Assembly: GCF_027286325.1 (NCBI RefSeq)
Contig: NZ_CP114588.1
Coordinates: forward strand, 1,240,001-1,304,000
DNA: 64,000 nucleotides
Direction: 5' to 3'
Origin: Salinivibrio kushneri
GTDB taxonomy: Bacteria; Pseudomonadota; Gammaproteobacteria; Enterobacterales; Vibrionaceae
A model generated the notes under the pieces. That model was not told the DNA's origin, ran no database searches, and saw only the letters and a program-made list of their open reading frames with translations. The position numbers were made by a program, and so were the translations under genes. Position 1 is the stretch's first letter, and every line of letters starts with the position of its first letter. Below, one piece after another: positions 7,614 through 16,489 of the stretch.

Positions 7614-8240
7614 CTAGGAGGAGGGCGTATCGAGTGTATGCAAGGTATGATAGCCCGCCCAAACTCGTGAGGCGGCGGTGATTAAACAGGCTGCGCCAAA
7701 AACGCCGGCAATCCACGCCATGTATGTTGGGAAAAGGCACATCAACACAAAACTGGCGATGGTCTCCGTCCCTTCGGTGATCCCGCCGATATAATACATC
7801 GACTTGTTGGCGTAAACCGGATTATCAATCTGGTGTTTGCTGGCCATGATCGCAAACGCTAAAAAGCTTGCGCCTGTCCCCATAAAGCAAAACAGTAAAA
7901 AACTGGCAGCGATGGCGTTGCTGGCCGGATCGGCTAGGGCAAAACCAAAAGGGATCGCCGCGTAGAAGATAAAATCGAGAGTAATATCTAAAAACCCCCC
8001 AGCGTCCGTGAGTCCTTGCTCGCGGGCGAGCGCACCATCGAGGCCATCGAAAAGTCGATTAATGATAATAAACACAAGCGCCAGCCAATACATTTGCAGC
8101 GCGAGAGCGGGCACCGCTAGCAAGCCAATCAAAAAGCCTGAGAGCGTGACGGTATTGGGTTTTACCCTCCATTTTGTAAGCTGCACCGCTGCTTGCTTCA
8201 ATGGCCAGCGGATCACCGCGATGGCGTAACGATCAAGCAT
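7614..8240 (-). CDS. ynjF: CDP-alcohol phosphatidyltransferase YnjF
   Basis: A 208-residue inner-membrane enzyme of the CDP-alcohol phosphatidyltransferase superfamily, which transfers a phosphatidyl group from CDP-diacylglycerol or a similar donor to an alcohol. The metal-binding signature is at residues ~65-89: FDGLDGALAR followed by GGFLDITLD, giving Asp65, Asp68, Asp85 and Asp89. About five or six membrane helices are visible. The acceptor alcohol is not known; family members make phosphatidylglycerol phosphate, phosphatidylinositol and similar lipids. It follows ynjD with an eight-base overlap, and AGGAG lies seven bases before the chosen ATG. E. coli ynjF sits in the same operon as ynjBCD, which supports the name. 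Confidence 0.85.
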   Translation of the reverse strand: MLDRYAIAVIRWPLKQAAVQLTKWRVKPNTVTLSGFLIGLLAVPALALQMYWLALVFIIINRLFDGLDGALAREQGLTDAGGFLDITLDFIFYAAIPFGFALADPASNAIAASFLLFCFMGTGASFLAFAIMASKHQIDNPVYANKSMYYIGGITEGTETIASFVLMCLFPTYMAWIAGVFGAACLITAASRVWAGYHTLHTLDTPSS

Positions 8241-8904
8241 TCTGCATCTCCTCTTGCACTGCTGAGTCAACTGGGCGTTTAGGCCAATTTAAACAGCGGC
8301 TCGGGTCCGCAATATCCTCGGCATCATGCGTCACAATCAACGCAGGGATGTTTCGCTGCGCGATTTGTTCAAAAACAAAGGTCCGAAAATCCCGCCGCAG
8401 CGGCTTATCCAGCTTACTAAAGGGCTCATCAAGCAAGATAGCATCGGGGGCGGCGAGTAATGCACGCAGCACACTGATCCGCGCGCGCTGGCCGCCCGAA
8501 AGCTGGCTGGGGGCATAATCGGCAAACTCCGCTAATTTGACATCGCCTAATGTTGCGATGGCCTGATCGCGTTTTTGCGCTTTGCTCATCGAGGATGGCA
8601 AGGCAAACGCCAAGTTTTGCCATACATTTAAATGCGGGAAGAGTAAATCATCTTGAAACAAAATCCCGATACGGCGCTGCTCTGGCGGTAAGTGATCAAA
8701 AGGCTCACCATTTAACGTCAGTTGACCGCTGTAATGCATGGGTGGTTGGATATGTCCCGCCAATATGCTCAGCAGGCTCGATTTTCCGCAGCCACTGGGT
8801 CCCATCACAGTGAGTATTTCTCCCGGGGCGACCGAAAATGACAAATCACGCACCAAGCATTGATCAGGCGCGTTTATGGTGAGTTGGTTGACACACAGTG
8901 TCAT
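8233..8904 (-). CDS. ynjD: ABC transporter ATP-binding protein YnjD
   Basis: A 223-residue ABC ATPase, cytoplasmic partner of the fused permease YnjC. Walker A is GPSGCGKS (residues ~37-44 region), the Q loop lies in ILFQDDLLFPHLN, the signature LSGGQRARI is at ~135, Walker B is AILLDEPFSKLD at ~155 and the switch histidine is in LIVTHD at ~193. It resembles ThiQ-type importers. The start lies inside the 3' end of ynjC (41-base overlap), with AGGAG nine bases before the ATG, and its own end overlaps ynjF. The transported substrate is not known. Confidence 0.9.
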   Translation of the reverse strand: MTLCVNQLTINAPDQCLVRDLSFSVAPGEILTVMGPSGCGKSSLLSILAGHIQPPMHYSGQLTLNGEPFDHLPPEQRRIGILFQDDLLFPHLNVWQNLAFALPSSMSKAQKRDQAIATLGDVKLAEFADYAPSQLSGGQRARISVLRALLAAPDAILLDEPFSKLDKPLRRDFRTFVFEQIAQRNIPALIVTHDAEDIADPSRCLNWPKRPVDSAVQEEMQNA

Positions 8905-10573
8905 GGTGTTGAGCTCCTGAGAAAGTTGGTGTTGATGTCGGTAAAAGGCGACGCTCAGCGATGCGGCTCAGCATAGTGGCTAAGGCGAAAACAATAAGGG
9001 GAAGCATCGCTTGCATCAGTCCATACAGGCCATTGATACGACGATCGAGGCCGCTCGATAAGCTGACTGCCTCGGTAGTGAGAGTATTAATGCGTCCCGC
9101 GCCCAGCAATTGTGTGGGCAGATATTGCGCCAAACTGACACTCGCGCCAACCGCCCACGCTAAGATAATGGCGGGCAAAAGCAGCGGCAGTTTAATCCGC
9201 CACCATGCAAGGGCGGCACTGACACCGAGGCTTCTGGCGGTTTGCATAAGCCGCATATCAAATTGCTGCCACGGCCCATCGAGTGCGAGGTACACATAAG
9301 GAAACGCGAAAAAAATGTGAGCCCAAAGGGTTGCCGGCACGTGCCACTGGCCGGGAAGGCTATACACCGCCACCTGAATGCCAAACAAGATAGAGAGTTG
9401 AGGAACCAATAACGGAATGGCGATGACGGCTCTTGGCACCGAGCGTTGCTGATTGACCGAACGTTCCAGACATCCGATGGCAAACAGCAAGGCGACACTG
9501 GCGCTGATCACCGCTAGAACGATGCTGTTCCCCACCAATGACCACACATAGCTAAGCTCTTGCTCCCAGAACCGTAAGCTATATCGACTCGGGAGCCAAT
9601 CGGGAAATGACCAGCGCAGCGCGAATGACCACATCAGCAACACAGGTATAATCGCAAGGGGAGTGATAAACACCGGCCACCAGAGTGATTTGCCGGGTAA
9701 CCATGCGTGGCGGCGCCCCGTGTATTGCCAGCGATTGAGACATTGGCAACCAAGCCATGCCAAAAAGCGAAATAGCAATAAGGCCAAGCCACACAGGGCA
9801 AATAACAGCAGGGCACCGGCTGAAGCTCTGGGCAATAGTGCTAAATCCGGGTCATTAAACCACTGCCATACCAATACTGCATAGGTAGGCGGCGTATTCG
9901 GCCCGAGGATCATCGCCACATCAACCACTGACAGGCTGTAGGCGATGACGGCAAAAATCGGGAAACGCATTTTGGCCAGCCAAAGCGGGAGAATGACTTT
10001 TAGCCAAGTTGCGGTGCGGTTATACCCGAGGCTGGTTGATACCATCGTCAGCCGAGAGACATCAATTTGACGCAGCACCGACAGACTCATCAACAATAAA
10101 AAGGGGGTTTCTTTTAGCGTCAGCGCCAAGGTGAGCCCAATAACATAAGGGTCTTGTACCAGCGCCCAAGTCACTGGGTTATCACCGAGAAGGGGACTTA
10201 GTAGGCGAAACAGCCAACCCGAGGGGGAAAGCAGTAAAACCAGACCAATGGCAAAGGCGACGTGTGGCAATGCCAGTAGCGCAGGCAAGCGCGCACTGAT
10301 CTTCTGCCAAATGGGCGTTTGCCAAGTGGCCTGTAAAATCATAAAGCTAAGCGCCACCGCGAGCAGGCTACTGCCTAATCCCGAGATGAGCGTTAGCTGA
10401 ATAGATTGTGATAGCCCCGGCCATGCCATGACAGCTTGCCAGCCGCTAAAGTTAGCCTCCGTCAGCCCTAGTGTGGGTAAGAATGCAAAGGCGGTCGCGA
10501 ATAAGCCGCCCACCCCTGGCAACAAGGGTAGGCAGCACACCGTTAGGGTGATGGCAAACAGCAAACGTGCCAT
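8864..10573 (-). CDS. ynjC: Fused ABC permease YnjC
   Basis: A 569-residue inner-membrane protein with two tandem binding-protein-dependent permease domains, roughly residues 45-265 and 325-545, like ThiP and FbpB-type fused permeases. Each half carries the EAA-type coupling loop: STSLGYNRTATWLKVILP in the first half and ARSLGVSAALAWWRIKLP in the second. About 12 membrane helices are visible. It matches YnjC in length and in its position between a binding protein and an ATPase. AGAGG lies five bases before the ATG. The gene begins 13 bases after ynjB and overlaps ynjD by 41 bases, so the operon is translationally coupled. Confidence 0.9.
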   Translation of the reverse strand: MARLLFAITLTVCCLPLLPGVGGLFATAFAFLPTLGLTEANFSGWQAVMAWPGLSQSIQLTLISGLGSSLLAVALSFMILQATWQTPIWQKISARLPALLALPHVAFAIGLVLLLSPSGWLFRLLSPLLGDNPVTWALVQDPYVIGLTLALTLKETPFLLLMSLSVLRQIDVSRLTMVSTSLGYNRTATWLKVILPLWLAKMRFPIFAVIAYSLSVVDVAMILGPNTPPTYAVLVWQWFNDPDLALLPRASAGALLLFALCGLALLLFRFLAWLGCQCLNRWQYTGRRHAWLPGKSLWWPVFITPLAIIPVLLMWSFALRWSFPDWLPSRYSLRFWEQELSYVWSLVGNSIVLAVISASVALLFAIGCLERSVNQQRSVPRAVIAIPLLVPQLSILFGIQVAVYSLPGQWHVPATLWAHIFFAFPYVYLALDGPWQQFDMRLMQTARSLGVSAALAWWRIKLPLLLPAIILAWAVGASVSLAQYLPTQLLGAGRINTLTTEAVSLSSGLDRRINGLYGLMQAMLPLIVFALATMLSRIAERRLLPTSTPTFSGAQHHDTVCQPTHHKRA

Positions 10574-10586
10574 ATCAGCCTCTTTA

Positions 10587-11735
10587 CTATTGGCCGTAGC
10601 GTTTCAGCCACGCACTCTCAAGCGCGGTTTGCCAGCTTGGATGTGGCTCGGGTTGGGTGTTAAAGCGACTGACCTCGGCGATGTCGGATAACTTAACCAC
10701 GGGTGGATCGCCCCATACTTGGGTGTCGGCTTTACGCAGTTGTGCCTTTTCACTCATCAAGAAATTGATAGCGACCATAGCGCCGGCTTTTGCGTTGGCG
10801 TTGTATGGAATCGCCATAAAGTGAATATTCGATAGCGCGCCTTGGTCAAAGGCAAACGCACGCGCTGACGGGGCGAGTTTTCCAGAGGCAACCGCTGCTT
10901 TTGCCGCATTGGGGTTAAACGCTATCGCGACGAGAAGCTCACCATCGTCCAACAGTTGCATAGTTTCGGCACTGCCTGACGGGAACTGAGCGCCTTCGCG
11001 CCATGCCACTTGATGTAGTTGGTCTAGATAGCGCCACAGTGGGGCGGTCACGGCGTCAAAGTCTACCTCATCAACCGGCAGGTAAAGTGCCTCGCGCACA
11101 TCGGTAAGTTCCAGCAGGGCGGCTTTCAAAAAACTGGTGCCATGAAACTCGGGTGGTTTGGGGTAACTGATACGGCCAGGGTATGCTTTAGCCAAACTTA
11201 ACAGTTCGGCGAAAGAGCGAGGTGGGTTGGCCAAGGTTTTCTGATCATGGATAAACACCAGCTGTCCCACCCCCCAAGGTGCTTCGAGGCCGTCTGTTGG
11301 CTCAGTGAAGTCTTCTTCAACCGGTAAACTTTTATCGACAATTTTCCAATTGGGGAGCGTGCTGACAAAAGGACCGTACAGCAAATCATTTTCCTTCATT
11401 GATTTGAAGTTTTCGCCGTTAATCCACACCATATCGACACTGCCGCCGCTATCCTTACCCGCTGTCTTTTCGGCAAGCAGGCGATTGACGGTTTCAGCGA
11501 TATCCGTCACTTTGACATGTTTCAGTGTGACACCATAATCGCGTTGTAACTCGCGACTCGCCCAGCGCAGGTAAGCATTGATCTCTTGATTGCCGCCCCA
11601 TGCGTTAAAGTAAACAGTTTGACCTTTGGCTTGTTGCTCAATACTTTCCCAACGGTCGTTTTCCGCGCTCGCAGAGGCAGTAAAACTGGCGGTACTTACA
11701 ATTGCCAATGTTAACGCCGCTATCCAGTGTTTCAT
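10587..11735 (-). CDS. ynjB: ABC transporter substrate-binding protein YnjB
   Basis: A 382-residue periplasmic binding protein with a signal peptide (MKHWIAALTLAIVSTASF, cleavage after ASASA). The mature part begins with a conserved TVYFNAWGGNQEINAYLRW segment, typical of the YnjB group and related to ThiB and other type 2 periplasmic binding proteins. DMVWINGENFKSM and EAPWGVGQLVFIHD are further conserved stretches. The ligand is unknown. An in-frame TTG at 11753 and ATG at 11741 exist, but AAGGA lies eight bases before the ATG at 11735, which also starts the cleanest signal peptide. It follows the oxidoreductase gene by 18 bases and precedes ynjC by 13. Confidence 0.9.
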   Translation of the reverse strand: MKHWIAALTLAIVSTASFTASASAENDRWESIEQQAKGQTVYFNAWGGNQEINAYLRWASRELQRDYGVTLKHVKVTDIAETVNRLLAEKTAGKDSGGSVDMVWINGENFKSMKENDLLYGPFVSTLPNWKIVDKSLPVEEDFTEPTDGLEAPWGVGQLVFIHDQKTLANPPRSFAELLSLAKAYPGRISYPKPPEFHGTSFLKAALLELTDVREALYLPVDEVDFDAVTAPLWRYLDQLHQVAWREGAQFPSGSAETMQLLDDGELLVAIAFNPNAAKAAVASGKLAPSARAFAFDQGALSNIHFMAIPYNANAKAGAMVAINFLMSEKAQLRKADTQVWGDPPVVKLSDIAEVSRFNTQPEPHPSWQTALESAWLKRYGQ

Positions 11736-11753
11736 TGTCATCTTCCTTTTCAA

Positions 11754-13889
11754 TTAGTGACGCATCCAACGATGATATTTTTCGACCCAGTTAAGCAGCT
11801 TCTCGGGCGCATGGGCTTGTTTCCACATCCCAGCGGTATACTTCACCGCTTCACTCATGGTGGGATATGGATGGACGGTGCCCAAAATTTTATTTAGTCC
11901 TAACCCGTGCCGCATGGCGAGAGTAAACTCTGCGAGCAAGTCGCCCGCATGCTCGCCAACAATAGTCACCCCCAGAATGGTATCTTTTCCTTTTGGTGTC
12001 AGCACCTTAATAAACCCGTGATCATTGCCATCAGCAATCGCGCGATCCAAATCATCAATGCCGTAATAGGTTACTTCCACCTCTTGCTGATTGGCTTTGG
12101 CTTCTTTTTCATTGATGCCCACGCGCGCGACTTCTGGCGATGTATAGGTCGCGGCAGGCATTACTGAATAATCAGCTCGAAAGCGTTTAAATTGCCCGAA
12201 TAGTGCATTCACCGCGGCATACCATGCTTGATGAGCACTGGCGTGGGTGAGCTGAAACGGCCCCGCTACATCACCTACCGCATAGATATTTGGATAGGCG
12301 GTTTTCAGATACTCGTTGACTTGAATCGTGCCACGCTCGGTCACTGGAATATCGAGCTTTTCGAGACCAAAGCCTTTGGTGTTGGCACTGCGCCCTAACG
12401 CGACCAGCACCGCATCAAATGAGACAGACTTCTCACCGTCAGGGCCGTCGAGTAAGGCGATTTGCTCATTATCATTGTGTTCAAATGCTTTGACTTTGTG
12501 CTGTGTTAAAACCGTGACACCGTCACGCTCTAACGCCTTCTCAACCAACTGGGCGGCATCTTTATCTTCGCGGCTGAGAAGTTGGTCAGCCATTTCTGCG
12601 AGGGTGACTTGGCTGCCTAAACACGCAAAACTTTGTGCCAATTCTGCGCCAATGGGACCCCCGCCCAAAACCAACAACCGCGGCGGCAGGTCATTCAGGG
12701 ACCAAATTGTATCTGAGGTGTAATGCGTGACCTCAGCCAAACCGGGAATCGGGGGCAACATAGGGCGTGCGCCGGTCGCAATCACGATGTTGCGGGTTGT
12801 GAGGCGTTCGCCATTCACCTCGACTTCCCATGGCGAGACGATGTGTGCTTCGCCTTGCACGCACTCCACGCCGAGCTTGGTGTAACGCTCGACCGAATCG
12901 TGGGGCTCAATTTGGGTAATGACTTGCTTAACCCTCGCCATGACCGCCGGAAAATCAACCGCTGGCGCTTGGGTATGAATGCCAAAGGCCTTAGCCTTGC
13001 CAATTTCTCGCATGGTTTTCGCCGCACGGATCAGCGCTTTTGAGGGAACACACCCTGTGTTTAGGCAGTCTCCTCCCATCGAACCTTTTTCGACCAGCGT
13101 AACCTTCGCTTTCACTACCGCCGCGATATAACTTGATACCAAGCCGCCTGCACCGGCACCAATCACTACCATATTGCGGTCAAACTGATGGGGCTTGTTC
13201 CAACCTTGATAGCGTTTACGACGTGTGATCCAAGCCATGACCCACTTTGCCAGCAGTGGGAAGATACCCAGCAAGGCGAGTGAGCCAAGCACCGAGGGTG
13301 ACACCACGTCGCCAAGTGCGTCGATTTGGGCCAGTTGGGTCCCTGCATTCACGTAGACTGCGGTACCCGGCAACATACCGAGCTGACTGACCCAATAGAA
13401 GGTGCGGGTTTTGAACGACGTTAGCCCCATCACGAGGTTAATCAGAAAAAACGGGAAAATCGGGATCAGGCGTAGGGTTAACAGATACAAGCTACCGTCT
13501 TTCTCTATGCCACGATTAATGGTATCGAGCTTATTGCCAAATTTGGCTTGGACCCAGTCGCGCAACATAAAGCGACTCACCAAGAAGGCGAGGGTGGCGC
13601 CAATCGAGCTAGCAAAGGAGACCAACACCAATGCCCACCAAAAGCCAAAGAGTGCTGCGCCCAATAAACTCGCTACTGCCGCACCCGGTAAGGATAGGGC
13701 GGTCATCACTACATAGCCGACAAAAAACACCAGGCTTGCGGTGGTCGCGTTTTCGATAATGTAATCATTCAATGCCACTTGTTGTGCTTTGGCGTTTTCA
13801 AGCGTGAGCCACTGGCTGAGATCTAAACTGAACCAAAGTGTTACAAGCGCCACCACCACTAAACCAAGCAATATCTTTTTTACTGGCAT
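11754..13889 (-). CDS. Fusion of a VTT/TVP38 membrane domain with a MerA-like flavin oxidoreductase
   Basis: A 711-residue two-part protein. Residues ~1-225 form a VTT (SNARE-associated, TVP38/DedA-like) membrane domain with segments such as TALSLPGAAVASLLGAALFG and LRLIPIFPFFLINLVMGL. Residues ~235-711 form a class I pyridine nucleotide-disulfide oxidoreductase: FAD motif GAGAGG near 244, redox pair Cys275-x4-Cys280 in GGDCLNTGC, NAD(P) motif GGGPIGAELAQSF, and the C-terminal dimerisation domain with HPYPTMSEAV holding the catalytic histidine. No N-terminal heavy-metal domain or C-terminal cysteine pair of true mercuric reductase is present. It probably passes electrons from NAD(P)H to a membrane-linked substrate, which is unknown. 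It is the first gene of the ynj operon. Confidence 0.85.
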   Translation of the reverse strand: MPVKKILLGLVVVALVTLWFSLDLSQWLTLENAKAQQVALNDYIIENATTASLVFFVGYVVMTALSLPGAAVASLLGAALFGFWWALVLVSFASSIGATLAFLVSRFMLRDWVQAKFGNKLDTINRGIEKDGSLYLLTLRLIPIFPFFLINLVMGLTSFKTRTFYWVSQLGMLPGTAVYVNAGTQLAQIDALGDVVSPSVLGSLALLGIFPLLAKWVMAWITRRKRYQGWNKPHQFDRNMVVIGAGAGGLVSSYIAAVVKAKVTLVEKGSMGGDCLNTGCVPSKALIRAAKTMREIGKAKAFGIHTQAPAVDFPAVMARVKQVITQIEPHDSVERYTKLGVECVQGEAHIVSPWEVEVNGERLTTRNIVIATGARPMLPPIPGLAEVTHYTSDTIWSLNDLPPRLLVLGGGPIGAELAQSFACLGSQVTLAEMADQLLSREDKDAAQLVEKALERDGVTVLTQHKVKAFEHNDNEQIALLDGPDGEKSVSFDAVLVALGRSANTKGFGLEKLDIPVTERGTIQVNEYLKTAYPNIYAVGDVAGPFQLTHASAHQAWYAAVNALFGQFKRFRADYSVMPAATYTSPEVARVGINEKEAKANQQEVEVTYYGIDDLDRAIADGNDHGFIKVLTPKGKDTILGVTIVGEHAGDLLAEFTLAMRHGLGLNKILGTVHPYPTMSEAVKYTAGMWKQAHAPEKLLNWVEKYHRWMRH

Positions 13890-14090
13890 ACTGTGTCTCG
13901 TCCGATAGTAAATGGGTCCCAGTTATTACTTTAGGTACTGTAGCTGAATTAACTGGCTGATTTGTCGGTTACATTGAGGAACTGTGTCCTTAATCGTACC
14001 TTTAACCAGACCCGACCGATCGCAAGAAACTTTCGTATTTTGTCAGAAATCAGTTTGAATGATGATTTATTGAGCGTTTAGCGCGTGTAG

Positions 14091-14119
14091 AAAAAGCGAC
14101 ACCGCCATAAAGGCGGTGT
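14091..14119 (-). terminator. tfoY terminator
   Basis: ACACCGCC (14099-14106), loop ATAAA, GGCGGTGT (14112-14119). Read leftward the stem is followed by CGCTTTTT, a typical rho-independent signal about 55 bases after the tfoY stop. Confidence 0.8.
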
Positions 14120-14173
14120 TGGACGCGAACATTGCTCACAAAAAAGGTAGAGAGGTATGGGGATTGTGAGGAA

Positions 14174-14767
14174 TTAATTTTCTAAATGTTGTAATAATTC
14201 TTGGCGACGTTGAGGTGGAACCACAGACCAATGTTTGCCAGTAATCGCGCCTTCTAGTGACCATAATAGCTCCAAGCTAAGGTCTTTATCGTGTGCAGAT
14301 ACCAGTGCTTTGTAGGCGTTGACCGCACCCTGTTTATGAAGGGTTTCAGGCGAGTCGATTCCTGCCTTTTTCAGCATTCTTTCCGTGGCTAATCGGAGAT
14401 TAGGGAGATCTTTTAATCGCGATGGGCTGGCTTCGCTTTTTAGCGAACGATCACGAATGGCAACATCTAGCGCACTTTTAGCTTCATGGATGAGTTTTTG
14501 GTGATCATCCCACCAACCATCAGGAATGGCAAAGTACTTGGTGACCACCGGAAACCCACGTTTCTTATAGACATAGGGAGTAAGCCCCTGTTTCTTAAGC
14601 AAGGTTTCGTTTTCTTTGCCGGCGCGTAAGTGAAGGGTGTTGTTGACGACAAGGGCGAACATGGTGTCTTCGCAAAATAAGCCAAATCCGCCGAACATGG
14701 ATCGGGATTTGATATTGCCAAAATCGGCAAATAAACGCATCGCGTCTTTTAAAGCTGGTTTATCCAT
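14174..14767 (-). CDS. tfoY: TfoX/Sxy-family regulator TfoY
   Basis: A 197-residue regulator of the TfoX/Sxy family with the N-terminal domain (residues ~1-95, [22 protein letters not shown]) and C-terminal domain (~120-197, [20 protein letters not shown], ending with [16 protein letters not shown]). In Vibrio cholerae TfoY, not the competence factor TfoX, is controlled by a c-di-GMP riboswitch and promotes motility and type VI secretion. The riboswitch found upstream here is the main reason for choosing tfoY. The start at 14767 gives [13 protein letters not shown], as in vibrio homologues; its ribosome-binding site is weak, which fits riboswitch control. Confidence 0.88.
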   Translation of the reverse strand: MDKPALKDAMRLFADFGNIKSRSMFGGFGLFCEDTMFALVVNNTLHLRAGKENETLLKKQGLTPYVYKKRGFPVVTKYFAIPDGWWDDHQKLIHEAKSALDVAIRDRSLKSEASPSRLKDLPNLRLATERMLKKAGIDSPETLHKQGAVNAYKALVSAHDKDLSLELLWSLEGAITGKHWSVVPPQRRQELLQHLEN

Positions 14768-14904
14768 TAATAACAATCTCGATGAATGCAAATGCCTAAA
14801 AATAATATGTAAGTGTAACAAGGCAAACAGGCAGGATTGTCAATAAGTTATCAAAATATCAATAATGATACCTCATATAGCATTGACGCCGTCTTCAGCT
14901 TTTA

Positions 14905-15015
14905 ACAACGATGCTGGCAACCCCGCTACCGTGACTGGCTGATAAGATTGTTCAGCGTCCGTAGGCCGGTGGCTTTGCGTCCCATGCTTTCGCCATGGTT
15001 TGCCTTGTTCAAACA
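14905..15015 (-). ncRNA. Cyclic di-GMP-I (GEMM-I) riboswitch upstream of tfoY
   Basis: Read leftward, the sequence shows the conserved core of the class I c-di-GMP aptamer: AAGGCAAACC (15006-14997), a helix capped by a GAAA tetraloop (CCATGGCGAAAGCATGGG), GACGCAAAGCC, the CCGGCCTACGG arm, and the closing GGTAGCGGGGTTGCC (14930-14916). All signature elements of the V. cholerae Vc2 aptamer are present in the same order. The 3' edge is ~140 bases before the tfoY start. Boundaries are approximate, and no expression platform terminator was identified, so control may be at translation. Confidence 0.93.
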
Positions 15016-15136
15016 GGGATAAGCATATAATAGTTAGACAGTGATGTCGCCCTCACTAACCACACAAAATGTGATTTTGGTTCAAAAAGTTTGCAATTGA
15101 TAGGTTAGAGTAAAGGCTCTTTTTGGCTCAAAGGAG

Positions 15137-15174
15137 TGAAAAAAGCCATCACGCTCAATGGCATGGTGGCTTAA
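15137..15174 (-). terminator. purR terminator
   Basis: AAGCCATCA (15143-15151) pairs with TGGTGGCTT (15164-15172). On the leftward transcript the stem is followed by TTTTTT, about 20-40 bases after the purR stop. A-rich flanks on both sides may make it work in either direction. Confidence 0.8.
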
Positions 15175-15191
15175 AAAAACTTTATAAAACA

Positions 15192-16196
15192 CTAAGTTAT
15201 CGTTTTTACAGATTCTCGGCTAATGAGTTCGAGATCCATTTCAAATACTTGCTGTTGTGTATCATTATTGTTAATACGTGCAAGCAAGAGTTTAACAGCG
15301 GTTTTACCGAGTCGCCGTTTAGGTTGGTGCACGGTCGTCAATGGTGGTGAGTAATACTCGGTCAGATCAATATTGTCATAACCAATCACAGAAATATCTT
15401 CAGGTACTTGCAACCCCGCTTGGTTAAAGGTGCTAATTGCGGCGAGCGCCATAATATCGTTGAAGCAAAACACGCCCGTGGGACGATGAGTCATATCAAT
15501 GAACTGTTGCGCAGCGACTTTGGCCTGATCTGCCTCGAAATCAGCCTCTACGATCCAGTCAGGGTTCGCCGTTATATTGGCTTCATCCAGTGCACGGTAA
15601 AACCCGGCTAGCCGTTGTTTACAGGTATTTTTATTCATCTGACCGGAAATGCAGCCGATTTGGGTATGGCCATTGTCAATAAAGTGTTTGGTGGCCAAAT
15701 AACCGCCCAATTCAGCGTTATCTTCTATACGGTCTGTATCGATATGATGACTCCCCCAATCCATTACCACCATCGGGAGATCGCGTTTCTTTTCCAACAG
15801 TAGCATGAGATCTTCATTGAGATCGGAGCACACCACAATCAAGCCATCGACGCGTTTTTCTGACAACATGCGTAAATAGTCACGCTGTTTTTCTAGGTTA
15901 CCCTCGGTATTACATAGGATCAGGGTATAACCTTGCTCATAGCAATAATCTTCTACGCCGTGAACCAGTTCAGCGAAAAAAGGGTTGGTGGATTTGGTCA
16001 CCAACATACCAAGCGTGCGAGTGGTATTACATTTTAAACTACGCGCGACCGCACTTGGCGCATAATTAAGGTCTTCAACGGCTTGCCAAACCTTCTCGGT
16101 TGTTTTCTCTGCGACAAAGCGGGTCTTGTTGATTACGTGTGAAACCGTGGTGGTTGAAACGCCCGCGAGACGCGCGACATCTTTAATCGTTGCCAT
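15192..16196 (-). CDS. purR: Purine repressor PurR (LacI family)
   Basis: A 334-residue LacI-family repressor very close to E. coli PurR. The DNA-binding domain is [29 protein letters not shown] at residues 1-25, with the hinge helix PSAVARSLK at ~47-55. The corepressor domain retains [21 protein letters not shown] and [11 protein letters not shown]. With hypoxanthine or guanine bound, PurR represses purine and one-carbon genes at a 16 bp palindrome. One such operator lies before fhs in this window (54387). The chosen ATG at 16196 starts the HTH directly; a longer frame extends upstream through a terminator hairpin and is rejected. In E. coli purR neighbours punR and punC, whereas here they are 8 kb apart. 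Confidence 0.95.
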   Translation of the reverse strand: MATIKDVARLAGVSTTTVSHVINKTRFVAEKTTEKVWQAVEDLNYAPSAVARSLKCNTTRTLGMLVTKSTNPFFAELVHGVEDYCYEQGYTLILCNTEGNLEKQRDYLRMLSEKRVDGLIVVCSDLNEDLMLLLEKKRDLPMVVMDWGSHHIDTDRIEDNAELGGYLATKHFIDNGHTQIGCISGQMNKNTCKQRLAGFYRALDEANITANPDWIVEADFEADQAKVAAQQFIDMTHRPTGVFCFNDIMALAAISTFNQAGLQVPEDISVIGYDNIDLTEYYSPPLTTVHQPKRRLGKTAVKLLLARINNNDTQQQVFEMDLELISRESVKTIT

Positions 16197-16246
16197 CTTA
16201 ATTCTTCTATATTGTGAAGCCTTGGGATCGTTACTCGCGACCTTAC

Positions 16247-16274
16247 AGAAAAACGCCGCTGTAACGCAGCGGCG
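16247..16274 (-). terminator. hutBCD operon terminator
   Basis: CGCCGCTG (16254-16261), loop TAACG, CAGCGGCG (16267-16274), followed on the leftward strand by TTTTTCTG. It stands between hutD and purR and about 50 bases before the purR start, so it ends hut transcription; if the purR promoter lay further upstream it would instead be an attenuator. Confidence 0.8.
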
Positions 16275-16489
16275 CTGTCTTTCACAATCCCGGCCCATTA
16301 GACGGTTGCGAAGGTAACGAATCCGATTTCATCCATTCTCATAGTTAATCGGTTGCGGTCTCAGTTTACTTAGGTTGCCGCTTAGTCGCAATTGGTCTGA
16401 TGAGCAAGGCATCACCAACAGGTGGTTTTGTGACCCAGCTAGGCTCTTGCAGAGTGATCTCATTTTATTCACAGTCGACAAAGTTATCA

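Noticed and set aside
12328..13043. Plus-strand open frames of 131 and 106 codons inside the oxidoreductase gene
   Set aside because: They are antisense to a well-conserved coding sequence and show no domain or start signal.
11754..13889. Mercuric reductase MerA
   Set aside because: The N-terminal metal domain and the C-terminal cysteine pair are absent, and no mer genes are nearby.
16275..16489. Possible PurR operator upstream of purR (CGCAACCGT on the minus strand at about 16305)
   Set aside because: Only one half-site fits; the other half mismatches at most fixed positions.
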